DNA of 50,884 nucleotides from Streptomyces rhizosphaerihabitans (GCF_025399795.1 NZ_JAODTZ010000060.1:1-50884); one strand, 5' to 3'; positions 8,022 through 16,486 are shown, counted from the stretch's first letter. The notes: generated from the sequence alone by a model not told the origin. Translations and numbers: made by a program.

Positions 8022-9173
8022 ATGTACGACGAACAGCAGCGACCCGACCACGGGCCTCTCTCCGGGTTCACCGTGGGGGTGACCGCCGCGCGCCGGGCCG
8101 ACGAGCTCGGCGCGCTGCTCCAGCGGCGCGGGGCCACCGTCGTGCACGCGCCGGCCCTGCGGATCGTGCCGCTCGCCGACGACAGTGAACTGCTCATCGC
8201 CACGAAGGAGTTGGTCGACAACGCGCCGGACGTGGTGGTGGCCACCACCGCCATCGGATTCCGCGGTTGGGTCGAGGCCGCCGACGGATGGGGCCTCGGC
8301 GAGGAACTGCTGGCCCGGCTGCGGGGCGTGGAACTGCTCGCCCGCGGGCCCAAGGTCAAGGGCGCCATCCGGGCCCAGGGGCTGACCGAGGAGTGGTCGC
8401 CGTCCTCCGAGTCGATGGCCGAGGTGCTCGACCGGCTGCTCGAAGAAGGCGTCGACGGCCGCCGTATCGCCGTACAGCTGCACGGCGAACCGCTGCCCGG
8501 GTTCGTGGAGTCGCTGCGGGTCGCCGGCGCCGAGGTCGTCCCGGTGCCCGTGTACCGGTGGATGCCGCCGGAGGACATCGGGCCGGTCGACCGGCTGCTC
8601 GACGCGGCCCTCACCCGGGGCCTGGACGCGCTCACCTTCACCAGCGCGCCCGCCGCCGCCTCCCTGCTGTCCAGGGCCGAGGACCGGGGTCTGCAGCCCG
8701 AACTCCTCGCCGCACTGCACCACGACGTCCTGCCCGCCTGCGTCGGCCCGGTCACCGCGCTGCCGTTGCAGGCGCACGGCATCGACACCGTCCAGCCCGA
8801 ACGTTTCCGGCTCGGCCCCCTCGTACAACTGCTCTGCAAGGAACTGCCTGGCCGGGCACGGGCATTGCCCATCGCCGGGCACCGGGTGGAGATCCGGGGG
8901 CACGCGGTCCTGGTGGACGGGTCGCTGCGGCCCGTCCCGCCCGCCGGGATGTCACTGCTGCGGGCCCTCGCACGGCGGCCCGGCTGGGTGGTGGCGCGGG
9001 CCGAACTGCTGCGCGCGCTGCCGGGCTCCGGTCGCGACGAGCACGCCGTGGAGACCGCGATGGCCCGGTTGCGTACGGCACTTGGCGAGCCCAAGCTGAT
9101 CCAGACGGTCGTCAAGCGGGGCTACCGGCTCGCGCTCGACCCGGCCGCGGACTCCAAGTACGCCGACGTCTGA
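8022..9173 (+). CDS. nnaR: HemD-like/winged-helix regulator of nitrate/nitrite assimilation (NnaR-type)
   Basis: A 383-residue fusion. Residues about 10-270 are a uroporphyrinogen-III synthase fold (LSGFTVGVTAARRADELGALLQRRG; TTAIGFRGWVEAA; VQLHGEPLPGFVESLR; FTSAPAAASLL). Residues about 290-375 are an OmpR/PhoB-type winged helix (RPVPPAGMSLLRALARRPGWVV, then RTALGEPKLIQTVVKRGYRL). From memory, this architecture next to narK is NnaR of S. coelicolor, which works with GlnR on nitrate/nitrite genes; a role in heme synthesis is less likely. ATG 8022 is chosen because longer in-frame starts would place the N-terminus inside the hairpin. No clear GlnR box was found. Confidence 0.88.
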   Translation: MYDEQQRPDHGPLSGFTVGVTAARRADELGALLQRRGATVVHAPALRIVPLADDSELLIATKELVDNAPDVVVATTAIGFRGWVEAADGWGLGEELLARLRGVELLARGPKVKGAIRAQGLTEEWSPSSESMAEVLDRLLEEGVDGRRIAVQLHGEPLPGFVESLRVAGAEVVPVPVYRWMPPEDIGPVDRLLDAALTRGLDALTFTSAPAAASLLSRAEDRGLQPELLAALHHDVLPACVGPVTALPLQAHGIDTVQPERFRLGPLVQLLCKELPGRARALPIAGHRVEIRGHAVLVDGSLRPVPPAGMSLLRALARRPGWVVARAELLRALPGSGRDEHAVETAMARLRTALGEPKLIQTVVKRGYRLALDPAADSKYADV

Positions 9174-9183
9174 GACTGCCGGG

Positions 9184-9255
9184 ACCGGCACAGGTGCGGG
9201 CACAAGTACCGGCACAGGTGCGGGCGAAGGTGCCGGCGCAGGACACGGGCGAAGC
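9184..9255 (+). repeat. Three 24-bp tandem units downstream of nnaR
   Basis: Units at 9184-9207, 9208-9231 and 9232-9255 begin accggcacaggtgcggg (units 1 and 2 nearly identical, unit 3 diverged). They start 10 bases after nnaR. The whole gap 9174-9536 otherwise holds no gene I can support. Confidence 0.7.
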
Positions 9256-9536
9256 AGGGCCGCCGCAGCGAGCGTCAGCGGCAGGGCCCGTACGGCGTTC
9301 CGGATCGCCCGAGCGCCCTCGATCCGCCCGGATGCCCTCGAACGCGACCGTACGGCGGCCGGATCGGTGATGGCGCGGCCGTCCCCCACGCTGTCCGCCG
9401 CGATGCCGACAGCACCGCCCTGAACCCCCGGCCGGTACGCATCCGGTACGGGGCCGGTGCTGAGTCTTCCGGCGGGGCGCCGGGGCATGCACTGTAGGGG
9501 TACGACGGCAGGTGACCCCAAGGCGGTGACAGGCGC

Positions 9537-10124
9537 ATGGCATCGGGCATGGCCACAGCCTCGTACGAGCTGCGGTTCGACTCCGGGCGGATCTGCCTGG
9601 ACCTGACGGCGACCACCCATCCCGAGGAACGACTCGACTCGGCCGACCGGTTGCGCGGCTGGGTCGTCGCGTCCGGGCTGGTGCCCGCGGGAACCCCGCT
9701 GACCGGGGTGGACGCCACTTGGCTGCTCGGCTTCCAGGAACTGCGCGGACATATCGCCCAGTTGGTGCGCGGCGAGCTGGACGGGCGGCCCGCGGACAGC
9801 GCGCTCGCCCGCGTGAACGCCGTCGCCCTCGCCGCGCCGCCCGCCCCCTGGGCCGTCCGCGCCGACGACGGCTCGCTGCGCCGCGGGCTGCATACCCCGC
9901 CCAACTGTGCCGAACTGGTCTCCGTGGTGGCCCGGGACGTCCTCGATCTGCTCACCGATCCGCCGGCCCGGGCGAGTCTGAGACAGTGTGAGGGTGACAA
10001 CTGCCCGATCGTCTATCTCGACACCTCGCGGGGCCGGCGCCGCCGGTGGTGTTCCAGCGAAGTGTGCGGCAATCGGGAGCGAGTTGCCCGGCATCGGCGG
10101 CGGGCGGCTCTGGCGCGCGCCTGA
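9537..10124 (+). CDS. CGNR zinc-finger (ABATE-domain) regulatory protein
   Basis: A 195-residue protein with the ABATE fold at about residues 10-130 (YELRFDSGRICLDLTATTH start; ERLDSADRLRGWVVASGL) and a C-terminal CGNR zinc finger at about 145-190. The finger shows C-x4-C (CEGDNC), then the DTSRGRRRRWCSSEVCGNRERVARHRRR block that gives the family its name. Family members are thought to be ligand-binding stress or amino-acid related regulators that bind nucleic acid through the basic finger. Start ATG 9537 (alternative 9549). It is alone between two gaps, with an imperfect gatcac/gtgatc dyad directly after its stop (10123-10142). Confidence 0.85.
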   Translation: MASGMATASYELRFDSGRICLDLTATTHPEERLDSADRLRGWVVASGLVPAGTPLTGVDATWLLGFQELRGHIAQLVRGELDGRPADSALARVNAVALAAPPAPWAVRADDGSLRRGLHTPPNCAELVSVVARDVLDLLTDPPARASLRQCEGDNCPIVYLDTSRGRRRRWCSSEVCGNRERVARHRRRAALARA

Positions 10125-10295
10125 TCACACCTGTACGTGATCTTCCAGTAACCCGAGGTGATCGATACGCATTCTTTTCGGTGTCTACACATCTTCAACA
10201 GAAAAAACCCTGAACACTTTGAACACCCGCGTACCTACACACGTACCCGGTGATGAGCGACCGACTGGGGGAACCCCCGGACACCGGAGGTAGGC

Positions 10296-10880
10296 GTGCG
10301 CAAGGATTCAGCCGTGGCTGATGAACACAGGCCAAGGGCCCGACATCGCATGTCTCAGCAGTCTTCGTCGACCGAACCCGACGAGGAGCTGATGCGTGCG
10401 CTGTACCGGGAGCATGCGGGGCCGTTGCTGGCCTATGTGCTGCGCCTGGTCGCCGGAGACCGGCAGCGCGCCGAGGACGTTGTGCAGGAAACACTCATCC
10501 GTGCCTGGAAGAACGCCGGCCAGCTCAATCGAGCGACCGGTTCGGTACGCCCCTGGCTGGTGACGGTCGCCCGACGCATCGTCATCGACGGCCACCGCAG
10601 TCGGCAGGCCCGGCCGCAGGAGGTCGACCCCTCGCCGCTGGAGGTCATCCCCGCGGAGGACGAGATCGACAAGGCGTTGTGGCTGATGACACTGTCGGAC
10701 GCGCTGGACGACCTGACCCCTGCTCACAGGGAAGTACTGGTCGAAACATACTTCAAAGGGCGTACCGTCAATGAGGCGGCCGAAACGCTCGGCATTCCCA
10801 GCGGCACTGTGCGCTCACGGGTCTTCTACGCCCTGCGGTCGATGAAGCTTGCGCTGGAGGAGCGGGGGGTGACGGCATGA
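10296..10880 (+). CDS. sigU: ECF sigma factor SigU
   Basis: A 194-residue ECF sigma factor. Region 2 is at about residues 30-95 (ELMRALYREHAGPLLAYVLRLV, DRQRAEDVVQETLIRAWKN, RPWLVTVARRIVIDGHR) and region 4 at about 128-185 (LDDLTPAHREVLVETYFKGRTVNEAAETLGIPSG, then VRSRVFYALRSMK). The stop overlaps the ATG of a zinc-type anti-sigma gene (10877-10880), the usual sigma/anti-sigma pair. By neighbourhood with helD, malic enzyme and hupA it corresponds to S. coelicolor SigU as I remember it, linked to differentiation and secretion phenotypes. GGAGGT at 10286-10291 is 4 bases from GTG 10296; GTG 10314 is an alternative. A short gggggaaccccc hairpin precedes the ribosome site. Confidence 0.85.
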   Translation: MRKDSAVADEHRPRARHRMSQQSSSTEPDEELMRALYREHAGPLLAYVLRLVAGDRQRAEDVVQETLIRAWKNAGQLNRATGSVRPWLVTVARRIVIDGHRSRQARPQEVDPSPLEVIPAEDEIDKALWLMTLSDALDDLTPAHREVLVETYFKGRTVNEAAETLGIPSGTVRSRVFYALRSMKLALEERGVTA

Positions 10881-11701
10881 ACACGTACGGGGGTTACGGA
10901 ACGGGTGGTCCGGGAGCCATGCAAGGTCCACGAGGACAGCAGGGGTCCGGGGACATTCACGAGACTGTCGGCGCCTACGCCCTCGGCATTCTCGACGACG
11001 CGGAGGCGACGGCCTTCGAGGAGCATCTCGCCTCCTGCGAGTGGTGCGGCCAGCAGCTCGACGAGCTCGCCGGGATGGAGCCGATGCTCGCCGCCCTCGC
11101 GGACCTGCCCGCCGCGCAGGGCAGTCCGGCCATCGCGGAGTCCCTCTCGGCCCGCCCGAGCCCACGGCTCGCGGAGCGGCTGGTCGACGAGGTCTCGGCA
11201 CGGCGCACCCAGAAGCGCCGGCGCGGCATGTACCTGGTGGCGGCAGCGGCCGCGCTGATCATCGGCGGTCCGTTGACCGTCATGGCGGTCAACGGCGGCA
11301 GCGACACCGGCACGAACATGCCGCAGGCGCACGCGACCAGTCCGGCCAAGGCCGCCTTCGACGTCATGAAGGACAAGACGGAGGCGACGGACCCGAAGAC
11401 CAAGGTCAACGCCGTCGTCGCCATCGAGCCGAAGGACTGGGGCACGCACGCCGTCCTCCAGCTCAAGAACGTCAAGGGCCCGCTGAAGTGCTCCCTGATC
11501 GCTGTCGGCAAGAACGGTGAGCGTGAGACGGTGACCTCCTGGGCAGTCCCGGACCGCGGTTACGGCCTGCCCAACACGAACAACGCGGAGGCCAAGCAGC
11601 CGCTGTACGTGCACGGCGGCGCGGCCTTCACACCGAACCAGATCGATCACTTCGAGGTCATGACCTTCGAGGGGAAGCGGCTGGTCGAGGTGAACGCGTG
11701 A
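10877..11701 (+). CDS. rsuA: Membrane-anchored zinc anti-sigma factor RsuA
   Basis: A 274-residue protein. An N-terminal zinc-binding anti-sigma domain (about residues 18-70) carries the H-x3-C-x2-C core in FEEHLASCEWCGQQLDELAG with an upstream conserved His (DIHETVGAYALGILDD). One membrane segment follows at about residues 118-137 (YLVAAAAALIIGGPLTVMAVNG), then an extracytoplasmic domain of about 130 residues (ATDPKTKVNAVVAIEPKDWG). It should hold SigU at the membrane until a signal releases it. The ATGA overlap with sigU implies coupled, near-equal synthesis. The outer domain resembles the RskA-like sensor region. Confidence 0.87.
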   Translation: MNTYGGYGTGGPGAMQGPRGQQGSGDIHETVGAYALGILDDAEATAFEEHLASCEWCGQQLDELAGMEPMLAALADLPAAQGSPAIAESLSARPSPRLAERLVDEVSARRTQKRRRGMYLVAAAAALIIGGPLTVMAVNGGSDTGTNMPQAHATSPAKAAFDVMKDKTEATDPKTKVNAVVAIEPKDWGTHAVLQLKNVKGPLKCSLIAVGKNGERETVTSWAVPDRGYGLPNTNNAEAKQPLYVHGGAAFTPNQIDHFEVMTFEGKRLVEVNA

Positions 11702-11784
11702 GCGAACTCCGGGCGCGCACGTAGCCTCACGGGCCTCCCTTCGCGTACGGTTGACGGCTGCCCAGCACGTCAGAAGGGGGCCCG

Positions 11785-14175
11785 GTGGCCGCTCAGGCTC
11801 AGCAGGAAACTGCGCTCGGCTCGGTCCACGTTTCCGTACCGGACGAATCCGTCAAGGACGACTCCGTACGGGAGCGTGAGATCAGTGTCGAACAGGAACA
11901 TCTGGACCGGGTCTACCGGCGCCTCGAGGAGAAGATCCACGAGGCCGAGTTCCTGATGCACGACGCCGCCCAGCGCGGTCACGTCGGTACACCAGGAGCG
12001 CTCGCGGAGCGGGATGCCCAGGTGTTCCGCGCAGGAATCCATCTCAACCGTCTCAACAACGAGTTCGAGGACTTCCTCTTCGGACGGATCGACCTGCTCC
12101 GCGGGAAGGACGGAACGAAGGGCGCCGACGGCGCCTACACGGCGGTGGAACCCGCCGAGGGCGCGGTCCGCGAGGACAACACGGCCGACATCGCGGAGAC
12201 ACTCCACATCGGCCGTATCGGCGTCCTGGACGCCGACTACGCGCCGCTGGTGATCGACTGGCGGGCGCCCGCCGCGGCCCCGTTCTACCGCTCCACCCCG
12301 GTCGACCCCGGCCGGGTCGTACGCCGCCGGGTCATCCGCTCCAAGGGCCGCAGGGTCCTCGGTGTCGAGGACGACCTGATGCGCCCGGAGGTGACGGCCT
12401 CCCTCGACGGCCGCGAGCTCCCCGTCATCGGCGACGGCGCGCTCATGGCCGCGCTCGGGCAGGCCCGCAGCCACACCATGCGGGACATCGTCGCGTCCAT
12501 CCAGGCCGAGCAGGACATGGTGATCCGCGCGCCCGCCGCGTCCGTGACCTACGTCGAGGGCGGCCCCGGCACCGGCAAGACGGCGGTGGCCCTGCACCGG
12601 GCCGCCTATCTGCTCTACCAGGACCGCCGCCGGTACGCGGGCGGCATCCTGATCGTCTCCCCGACCCCGCTGCTCGTCGCCTACACCGAGGGCGTCCTGC
12701 CCTCGCTCGGTGAGGAGGGGCAGGTCGCGATCCGTGCGATCGGTTCACTCGTCGACGGCGTGGGCGCCACGCTGTACGACTCCCCGGCGGTGGCCCGCGC
12801 CAAGGGCTCCTACCGGATGCTGAGGGTGCTGCGGAAGGCGGCGCGCGGGGCGCTGGAGAGCCCGGCCGGGGCGGCCCGGGGCAATTCCGGCCAGCTCGCC
12901 CTCGGGGAGCCGGACGAGGCCCCCACGGTTCCCCCCACCCGGCTGCGGGTCGTCGCCTTCGGGCGCCGGCTGGAGCTGGAGTCCGCCGAGCTGGACCGGA
13001 TCAAGCACAACGCGCTCAGCGGGACCGCGCCGGTCAACCTGCTGCGGCCGCGTGCCCGCCGGCTGCTGCTCGACGCGCTGTGGGCGCGGTCGGGCGCCGG
13101 GACCCGGCACTCGGACCCGGAGCTGTCGGCCGAGCTGCGGTCGTCGTTCGACGAGGACGTCACCTCCGAGGACAGCTTCCTGGCGTTCCTGGACGCCTGG
13201 TGGCCGGAGCTGACCCCGCGCGGGGTGCTGGCCGCCATGGCCGACGAGCGGCGGCTCGGGCGCTGGGCGCGCCGGATCCTCAACCCCGGCGAGGTCCGCC
13301 GGGTGGCGCGCTCGCTCAAGCGGGACGGGTTCTCCGTGCACGACGTGGCGATGCTCGACGAGCTCGAGGCGATCGTCGGCCCGCCCGCCCGGCCCAGGAA
13401 GCGGCGCGATCCGGATCCGCTGGACCACCTCACCGGTCTTGAGGAGCTCATGCCCCACCGCGAGGAGACGCAGCGCGAACGCGCCGAGCGGCTGGCGCTG
13501 GAGCGGACCGAGTACGCGCACGTCATCGTCGACGAGGCGCAGGACCTCACGCCCATGCAGTGGCGGATGGTCGGCCGACGCGGCCGGCACGCCACCTGGA
13601 CGGTCGTGGGCGATCCGGCCCAGTCCTCCTGGTCCGACCCCGACGAGGCGGCGGAGGCCCGTGACGAGGCGCTCGGTACCCGGCCCAGGCGCCGCTTCAC
13701 CCTCACCGTCAACTACCGCAACCCGGCCGAGATCGCCGAGCTGGCCGCCAAGGTGCTCGCCCTCGCCATGCCGGGATCGGAGTCGCCGTCCGCCGTACGG
13801 TCCACGGGCGTCGAGCCCCGGTTCGCGGTCGTACGGGACTCCCTCGCGCAGACCGTGCGCGCCGAGGCCGCCCATCTCCTCGACCGGGTCGACGGCACCG
13901 TGGGCGTCGTCGTCGCCATGAACCGGCGCGAGGAGGCCGCCCGCTGGCTCGCCGGGCTCGGGGACCGTGTGGTGGCCCTGGGAAGCCTGGAGGCCAAGGG
14001 GCTGGAGTACGACGCGACGGTGGTCGTGTCGCCCGCGGAGATCGCGGACGAGTCACCCGCCGGACTGCGTGTCCTGTACGTCGCCCTGACCCGGGCCACG
14101 CAGCAGCTCACCGTCGTCTCCAGCGACCGCGACGACCCCGACCCGAACGGCGTCCCCGACCTCCTGCGGGACTGA
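11785..14175 (+). CDS. HelD-family RNA polymerase-recycling ATPase (UvrD/Rep-like)
   Basis: A 796-residue SF1-type ATPase. An N-terminal charged coiled coil (about residues 30-100; LDRVYRRLEEKIHEAEFLMHD) is followed by ATPase core 1 with Walker A GGPGTGKTA (about 258) and core 2 with Walker B VDEAQDLTPMQW (about 585), the VNYRNPAEIAEL motif and LYVALTRATQQL (motif VI). HelD/HelR proteins insert arms into RNA polymerase to free stalled or rifamycin-bound complexes. No rifamycin-associated inverted repeat is visible upstream, so I do not call it HelR. GTG 11785 is 84 bases after rsuA, so it may belong to the sigU-rsuA transcript. Its last codons are duplicated just past the stop. Confidence 0.87.
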   Translation: MAAQAQQETALGSVHVSVPDESVKDDSVREREISVEQEHLDRVYRRLEEKIHEAEFLMHDAAQRGHVGTPGALAERDAQVFRAGIHLNRLNNEFEDFLFGRIDLLRGKDGTKGADGAYTAVEPAEGAVREDNTADIAETLHIGRIGVLDADYAPLVIDWRAPAAAPFYRSTPVDPGRVVRRRVIRSKGRRVLGVEDDLMRPEVTASLDGRELPVIGDGALMAALGQARSHTMRDIVASIQAEQDMVIRAPAASVTYVEGGPGTGKTAVALHRAAYLLYQDRRRYAGGILIVSPTPLLVAYTEGVLPSLGEEGQVAIRAIGSLVDGVGATLYDSPAVARAKGSYRMLRVLRKAARGALESPAGAARGNSGQLALGEPDEAPTVPPTRLRVVAFGRRLELESAELDRIKHNALSGTAPVNLLRPRARRLLLDALWARSGAGTRHSDPELSAELRSSFDEDVTSEDSFLAFLDAWWPELTPRGVLAAMADERRLGRWARRILNPGEVRRVARSLKRDGFSVHDVAMLDELEAIVGPPARPRKRRDPDPLDHLTGLEELMPHREETQRERAERLALERTEYAHVIVDEAQDLTPMQWRMVGRRGRHATWTVVGDPAQSSWSDPDEAAEARDEALGTRPRRRFTLTVNYRNPAEIAELAAKVLALAMPGSESPSAVRSTGVEPRFAVVRDSLAQTVRAEAAHLLDRVDGTVGVVVAMNRREEAARWLAGLGDRVVALGSLEAKGLEYDATVVVSPAEIADESPAGLRVLYVALTRATQQLTVVSSDRDDPDPNGVPDLLRD

Positions 14176-14197
14176 CGGACCTCCTGCGGGACTGACG
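14158..14197 (+). repeat. Exact 20-bp tandem duplication over the helD-like stop codon
   Basis: gacctcctgcgggactgacg occurs at 14158-14177 and again at 14178-14197 without a gap. The first copy encodes the last residues and TGA; the second places another TGA just downstream. Confidence 0.9.
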
Positions 14198-14308
14198 CCG
14201 TCACCGTCCCCCGTCCGGCCCACGGGCCGCCTCCGGCCCGGTCCCGGGCGGGGGCGGCCTGTCCGCCCCCCGGTCCCGTCCGGCCGAAAAGAACTCCCGG
14301 GACGGGAA

Positions 14309-14336
14309 TTGCCTTACGGGAATCCTTTGTTACCTT
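14309..14336 (+). promoter_or_regulatory. Vegetative-type promoter of the small RNA
   Basis: TTGCCT at 14309-14314 and TACCTT at 14331-14336 with a 16-base spacer fit the Streptomyces HrdB pattern. The predicted start is around 14343, where the folded RNA begins. Confidence 0.55.
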
Positions 14337-14342
14337 TGACGT

Positions 14343-14498
14343 GACACCGGCCCGATCCAAGCCCCCGGGCCCAACCTTCGTCGCTACGAGCGACCACTTG
14401 CCGCGAGGCGAGCATGGCGGGTCGGTGTCATTGAACGTCGTCCTTCACCGAAGGACCCGAAGAGGCCCACGTCACCCGTGACGTGGGCCTCTTTCGTC
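14343..14498 (+). ncRNA. Candidate structured small RNA between the helD-like gene and the malic enzyme gene
   Basis: About 156 nt with no reading frame but strong fold signals. Bases 14342-14354 (tgacaccggcccg) pair with 14418-14430 (cgggtcggtgtca) in 13 pairs with one G-U. Inside are gtcgct/agcgac (14380-14385 with 14389-14394), gcc/ggc around gcga near 14400-14409, and a C-rich single strand (gccccc) near 14361. Next is gtcctt/aaggac (14440-14445 with 14451-14456). It ends in a 14-bp terminator hairpin (14461-14492) followed by TTTC. A promoter lies just upstream and no protein gene starts within it. I vaguely recall an expressed small RNA in the matching S. coelicolor gap, but cannot confirm it. 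Alternative: a very long malic enzyme leader. Confidence 0.6.
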
Positions 14499-14520
14499 TG
14501 TGACGTGGGCCTCTTTCGTC
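14461..14520 (+). terminator. Terminator hairpin with a duplicated right arm
   Basis: agaggcccacgtca (14461-14474) pairs perfectly with tgacgtgggcctct (14479-14492) over loop cccg, followed by TTTCGTC. The 20-mer tgacgtgggcctctttcgtc is present twice, at 14479-14498 and 14501-14520, so the left arm could pair with either copy. Confidence 0.85.
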
Positions 14521-14679
14521 GCCCGGCCCACTCTCGTAGGGTGGAATCCGTTTTCCGAAACCGTGAACCTGGTGAACAAAACGTTCGCAATCAGGGGCGA
14601 CTACCCCGTACTCAGGGGTAGGTGCGACGATCGGACGGCACAAAGCAGTGACACACGGTGAAAGCAGAGGAAGTCGGCC

Positions 14680-16113
14680 ATGGCAACGGCGCCCAGCGTC
14701 TCCTACTCGATGACGGTCCGGCTGGAGGTGCCCGCGAGCGGAACCGCGGTCTCCCAGCTCACCACGGCCGTGGAGTCCCACGGAGGCTCGGTGACCGGCC
14801 TCGACGTGACCGCCTCCGGCCACGAGAAGCTCCGGATCGACGTCACCATCGCGGCGACCTCCACCTCGCACGCCGAGGAGATCGTCGAGCAGCTGCGGCA
14901 CATCGAGGGCGTGACCCTCGGCAAGGTCTCCGACCGTACGTTCCTCATGCACCTCGGCGGCAAGATCGAGATGCAGTCCAAGCACCCGATCCGCAACCGT
15001 GACGACCTCTCGATGATCTACACCCCGGGTGTGGCCCGGGTGTGCATGGCGATCGCCGAGAACCCCGAGGACGCCCGCCGCCTCACCATCAAGCGCAACT
15101 CCGTTGCGGTCGTGACGGACGGTTCCGCCGTGCTGGGCCTCGGCAACATCGGCCCGATGGCCGCGCTGCCCGTGATGGAGGGCAAGGCGGCCCTCTTCAA
15201 GCGCTTCGCCGGCATCGACGCCTGGCCGCTGTGCCTGGACACCCAGGACACCGACGCGATCGTCGAGATCGTGAAGGCGATCGCCCCCGGCTTCGCGGGC
15301 ATCAACCTGGAGGACATCTCCGCGCCGCGCTGCTTCGAGATCGAGGCCCGGCTGCGCGAGGCCCTCGACATCCCCGTCTTCCACGACGACCAGCACGGCA
15401 CGGCCATCGTCGTCCTCGCCGCCCTGACCAACGCGCTTCGTGTCGCCGACAAGGCGATCGGCGACATCAGGGTCGTCATGTCGGGTGCGGGCGCGGCGGG
15501 TACGGCCATCCTCAAGCTGCTGATCGCCGCGGGTGTGAAGAACGCCGTCGTCGCCGACATCCACGGCGTCGTGCACGCGGACCGCGCCGACCTCGTCGAC
15601 GCTGCCGCGGACTCGCCGCTGCGCTGGATCGCCGACAACACCAACCCCGAAGGTCTCACCGGCACGTTGAAGGAAGCGGTGCGCGACGCCGACGTGTTCA
15701 TCGGCGTCTCCGCCCCGAACGTGATCGACGGCGACGACGTGGCCGCGATGGCCGAGAACGCCATCGTGTTCGCGCTCGCGAACCCCGACCCCGAGGTCGA
15801 CCCGGCAGTCGCCCGCCAGACCGCGGCAGTTGTGGCCACCGGCCGCTCCGACTTCCCCAACCAGATCAACAATGTGCTGGTGTTCCCGGGTGTCTTCCGT
15901 GGCCTCCTGGACGCCCAGTCGCGTACCGTCAACACGGAGATGATGCTGGCCGCCGCGACCGCCCTCGCAAGCGTGGTGACCGAGGACGAGCTCAACCCGA
16001 ACTACATCATCCCCAGCGTCTTCAACGACAAGGTCGCGGGCGCGGTCGCCGGAGCTGTGCGCGACGCGGCGAAGGCCGCGGGGGCGACGAGCGCGGTCAA
16101 CGCGACCCTGTAG
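14680..16113 (+). CDS. Malic enzyme (NAD(P)-dependent) with N-terminal ACT-like domain
   Basis: A 477-residue protein that converts malate to pyruvate, CO2 and NAD(P)H in the cytoplasm. Residues about 8-95 form an ACT-like regulatory domain (YSMTVRLEVPASGTAVSQL). The malic N-domain follows with SMIYTPGVARVC (catalytic Tyr, about 114), VTDGSAVLGLGNIGP, INLEDISAPRCFEIE (metal ligands, about 208-222) and PVFHDDQHGTA (about 232-242). The dinucleotide-binding loop GAGAAGTA is at about 269-276, and FALANPDPE and SDFPNQINNVLVFPG are typical C-domain motifs. ATG 14680 follows AGAGGAAG. ACT-linked malic enzymes may respond to amino acids. NAD versus NADP preference cannot be read safely. Confidence 0.93.
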   Translation: MATAPSVSYSMTVRLEVPASGTAVSQLTTAVESHGGSVTGLDVTASGHEKLRIDVTIAATSTSHAEEIVEQLRHIEGVTLGKVSDRTFLMHLGGKIEMQSKHPIRNRDDLSMIYTPGVARVCMAIAENPEDARRLTIKRNSVAVVTDGSAVLGLGNIGPMAALPVMEGKAALFKRFAGIDAWPLCLDTQDTDAIVEIVKAIAPGFAGINLEDISAPRCFEIEARLREALDIPVFHDDQHGTAIVVLAALTNALRVADKAIGDIRVVMSGAGAAGTAILKLLIAAGVKNAVVADIHGVVHADRADLVDAAADSPLRWIADNTNPEGLTGTLKEAVRDADVFIGVSAPNVIDGDDVAAMAENAIVFALANPDPEVDPAVARQTAAVVATGRSDFPNQINNVLVFPGVFRGLLDAQSRTVNTEMMLAAATALASVVTEDELNPNYIIPSVFNDKVAGAVAGAVRDAAKAAGATSAVNATL

Positions 16114-16219
16114 CACGGGTCGAGCCGGACCCCGCGCCCGCGTCACAGCGGCCGTCGTCCCGTCTGTGACGGGCGCCACGACCGCCCGGAACCCGGCGCG
16201 TCGCGGAACGCGGGGCCAG

Positions 16220-16243
16220 TGGCCGCCTCTAGGGTGGCGGCCA
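16220..16243 (+). terminator. Likely terminator after the malic enzyme gene
   Basis: tggccgcc (16220-16227) pairs with ggcggcca (16236-16243) over an 8-base loop, 107 bases after the stop. Confidence 0.45.
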
Positions 16244-16265
16244 GGCTCAGGCCTCGCAGGGCCGC

Positions 16266-16307
16266 TTCGTGTGACCCCCAAGGGTGTTCGTGTGACTCCC
16301 AGGGGTG
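16266..16307 (+). repeat. 21-bp tandem repeat upstream of hupA
   Basis: ttcgtgtgacccccaagggtg (16266-16286) is followed directly by a copy with two changes (16287-16307). It lies about 180-220 bases before hupA, in a 373-base gap that otherwise holds only the malic enzyme terminator and the unassigned hupA promoter. Confidence 0.75.
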
Positions 16308-16486
16308 CCGGATTGGCTTTCCCGCCGCAGGTGGGGGCAGGATGCGTCTTCGGGCGCGACGGTCTGGCTACGGACCCGGGTCCGGGGGCCGACCGAGGAC
16401 CCTGGCAGCATCGGCTTCACTGTGCCCGATATGCGGCTCCGCCGCGTGGCACGCCTCAACAGCAAGAAGAACACGGGAGTAACAAC

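Noticed and set aside
11702..11784. Rifamycin-associated element upstream of the HelD-like gene
   Set aside because: No GGGGCTTGCGGCAAG-like inverted repeat present, so the HelR name was not used.
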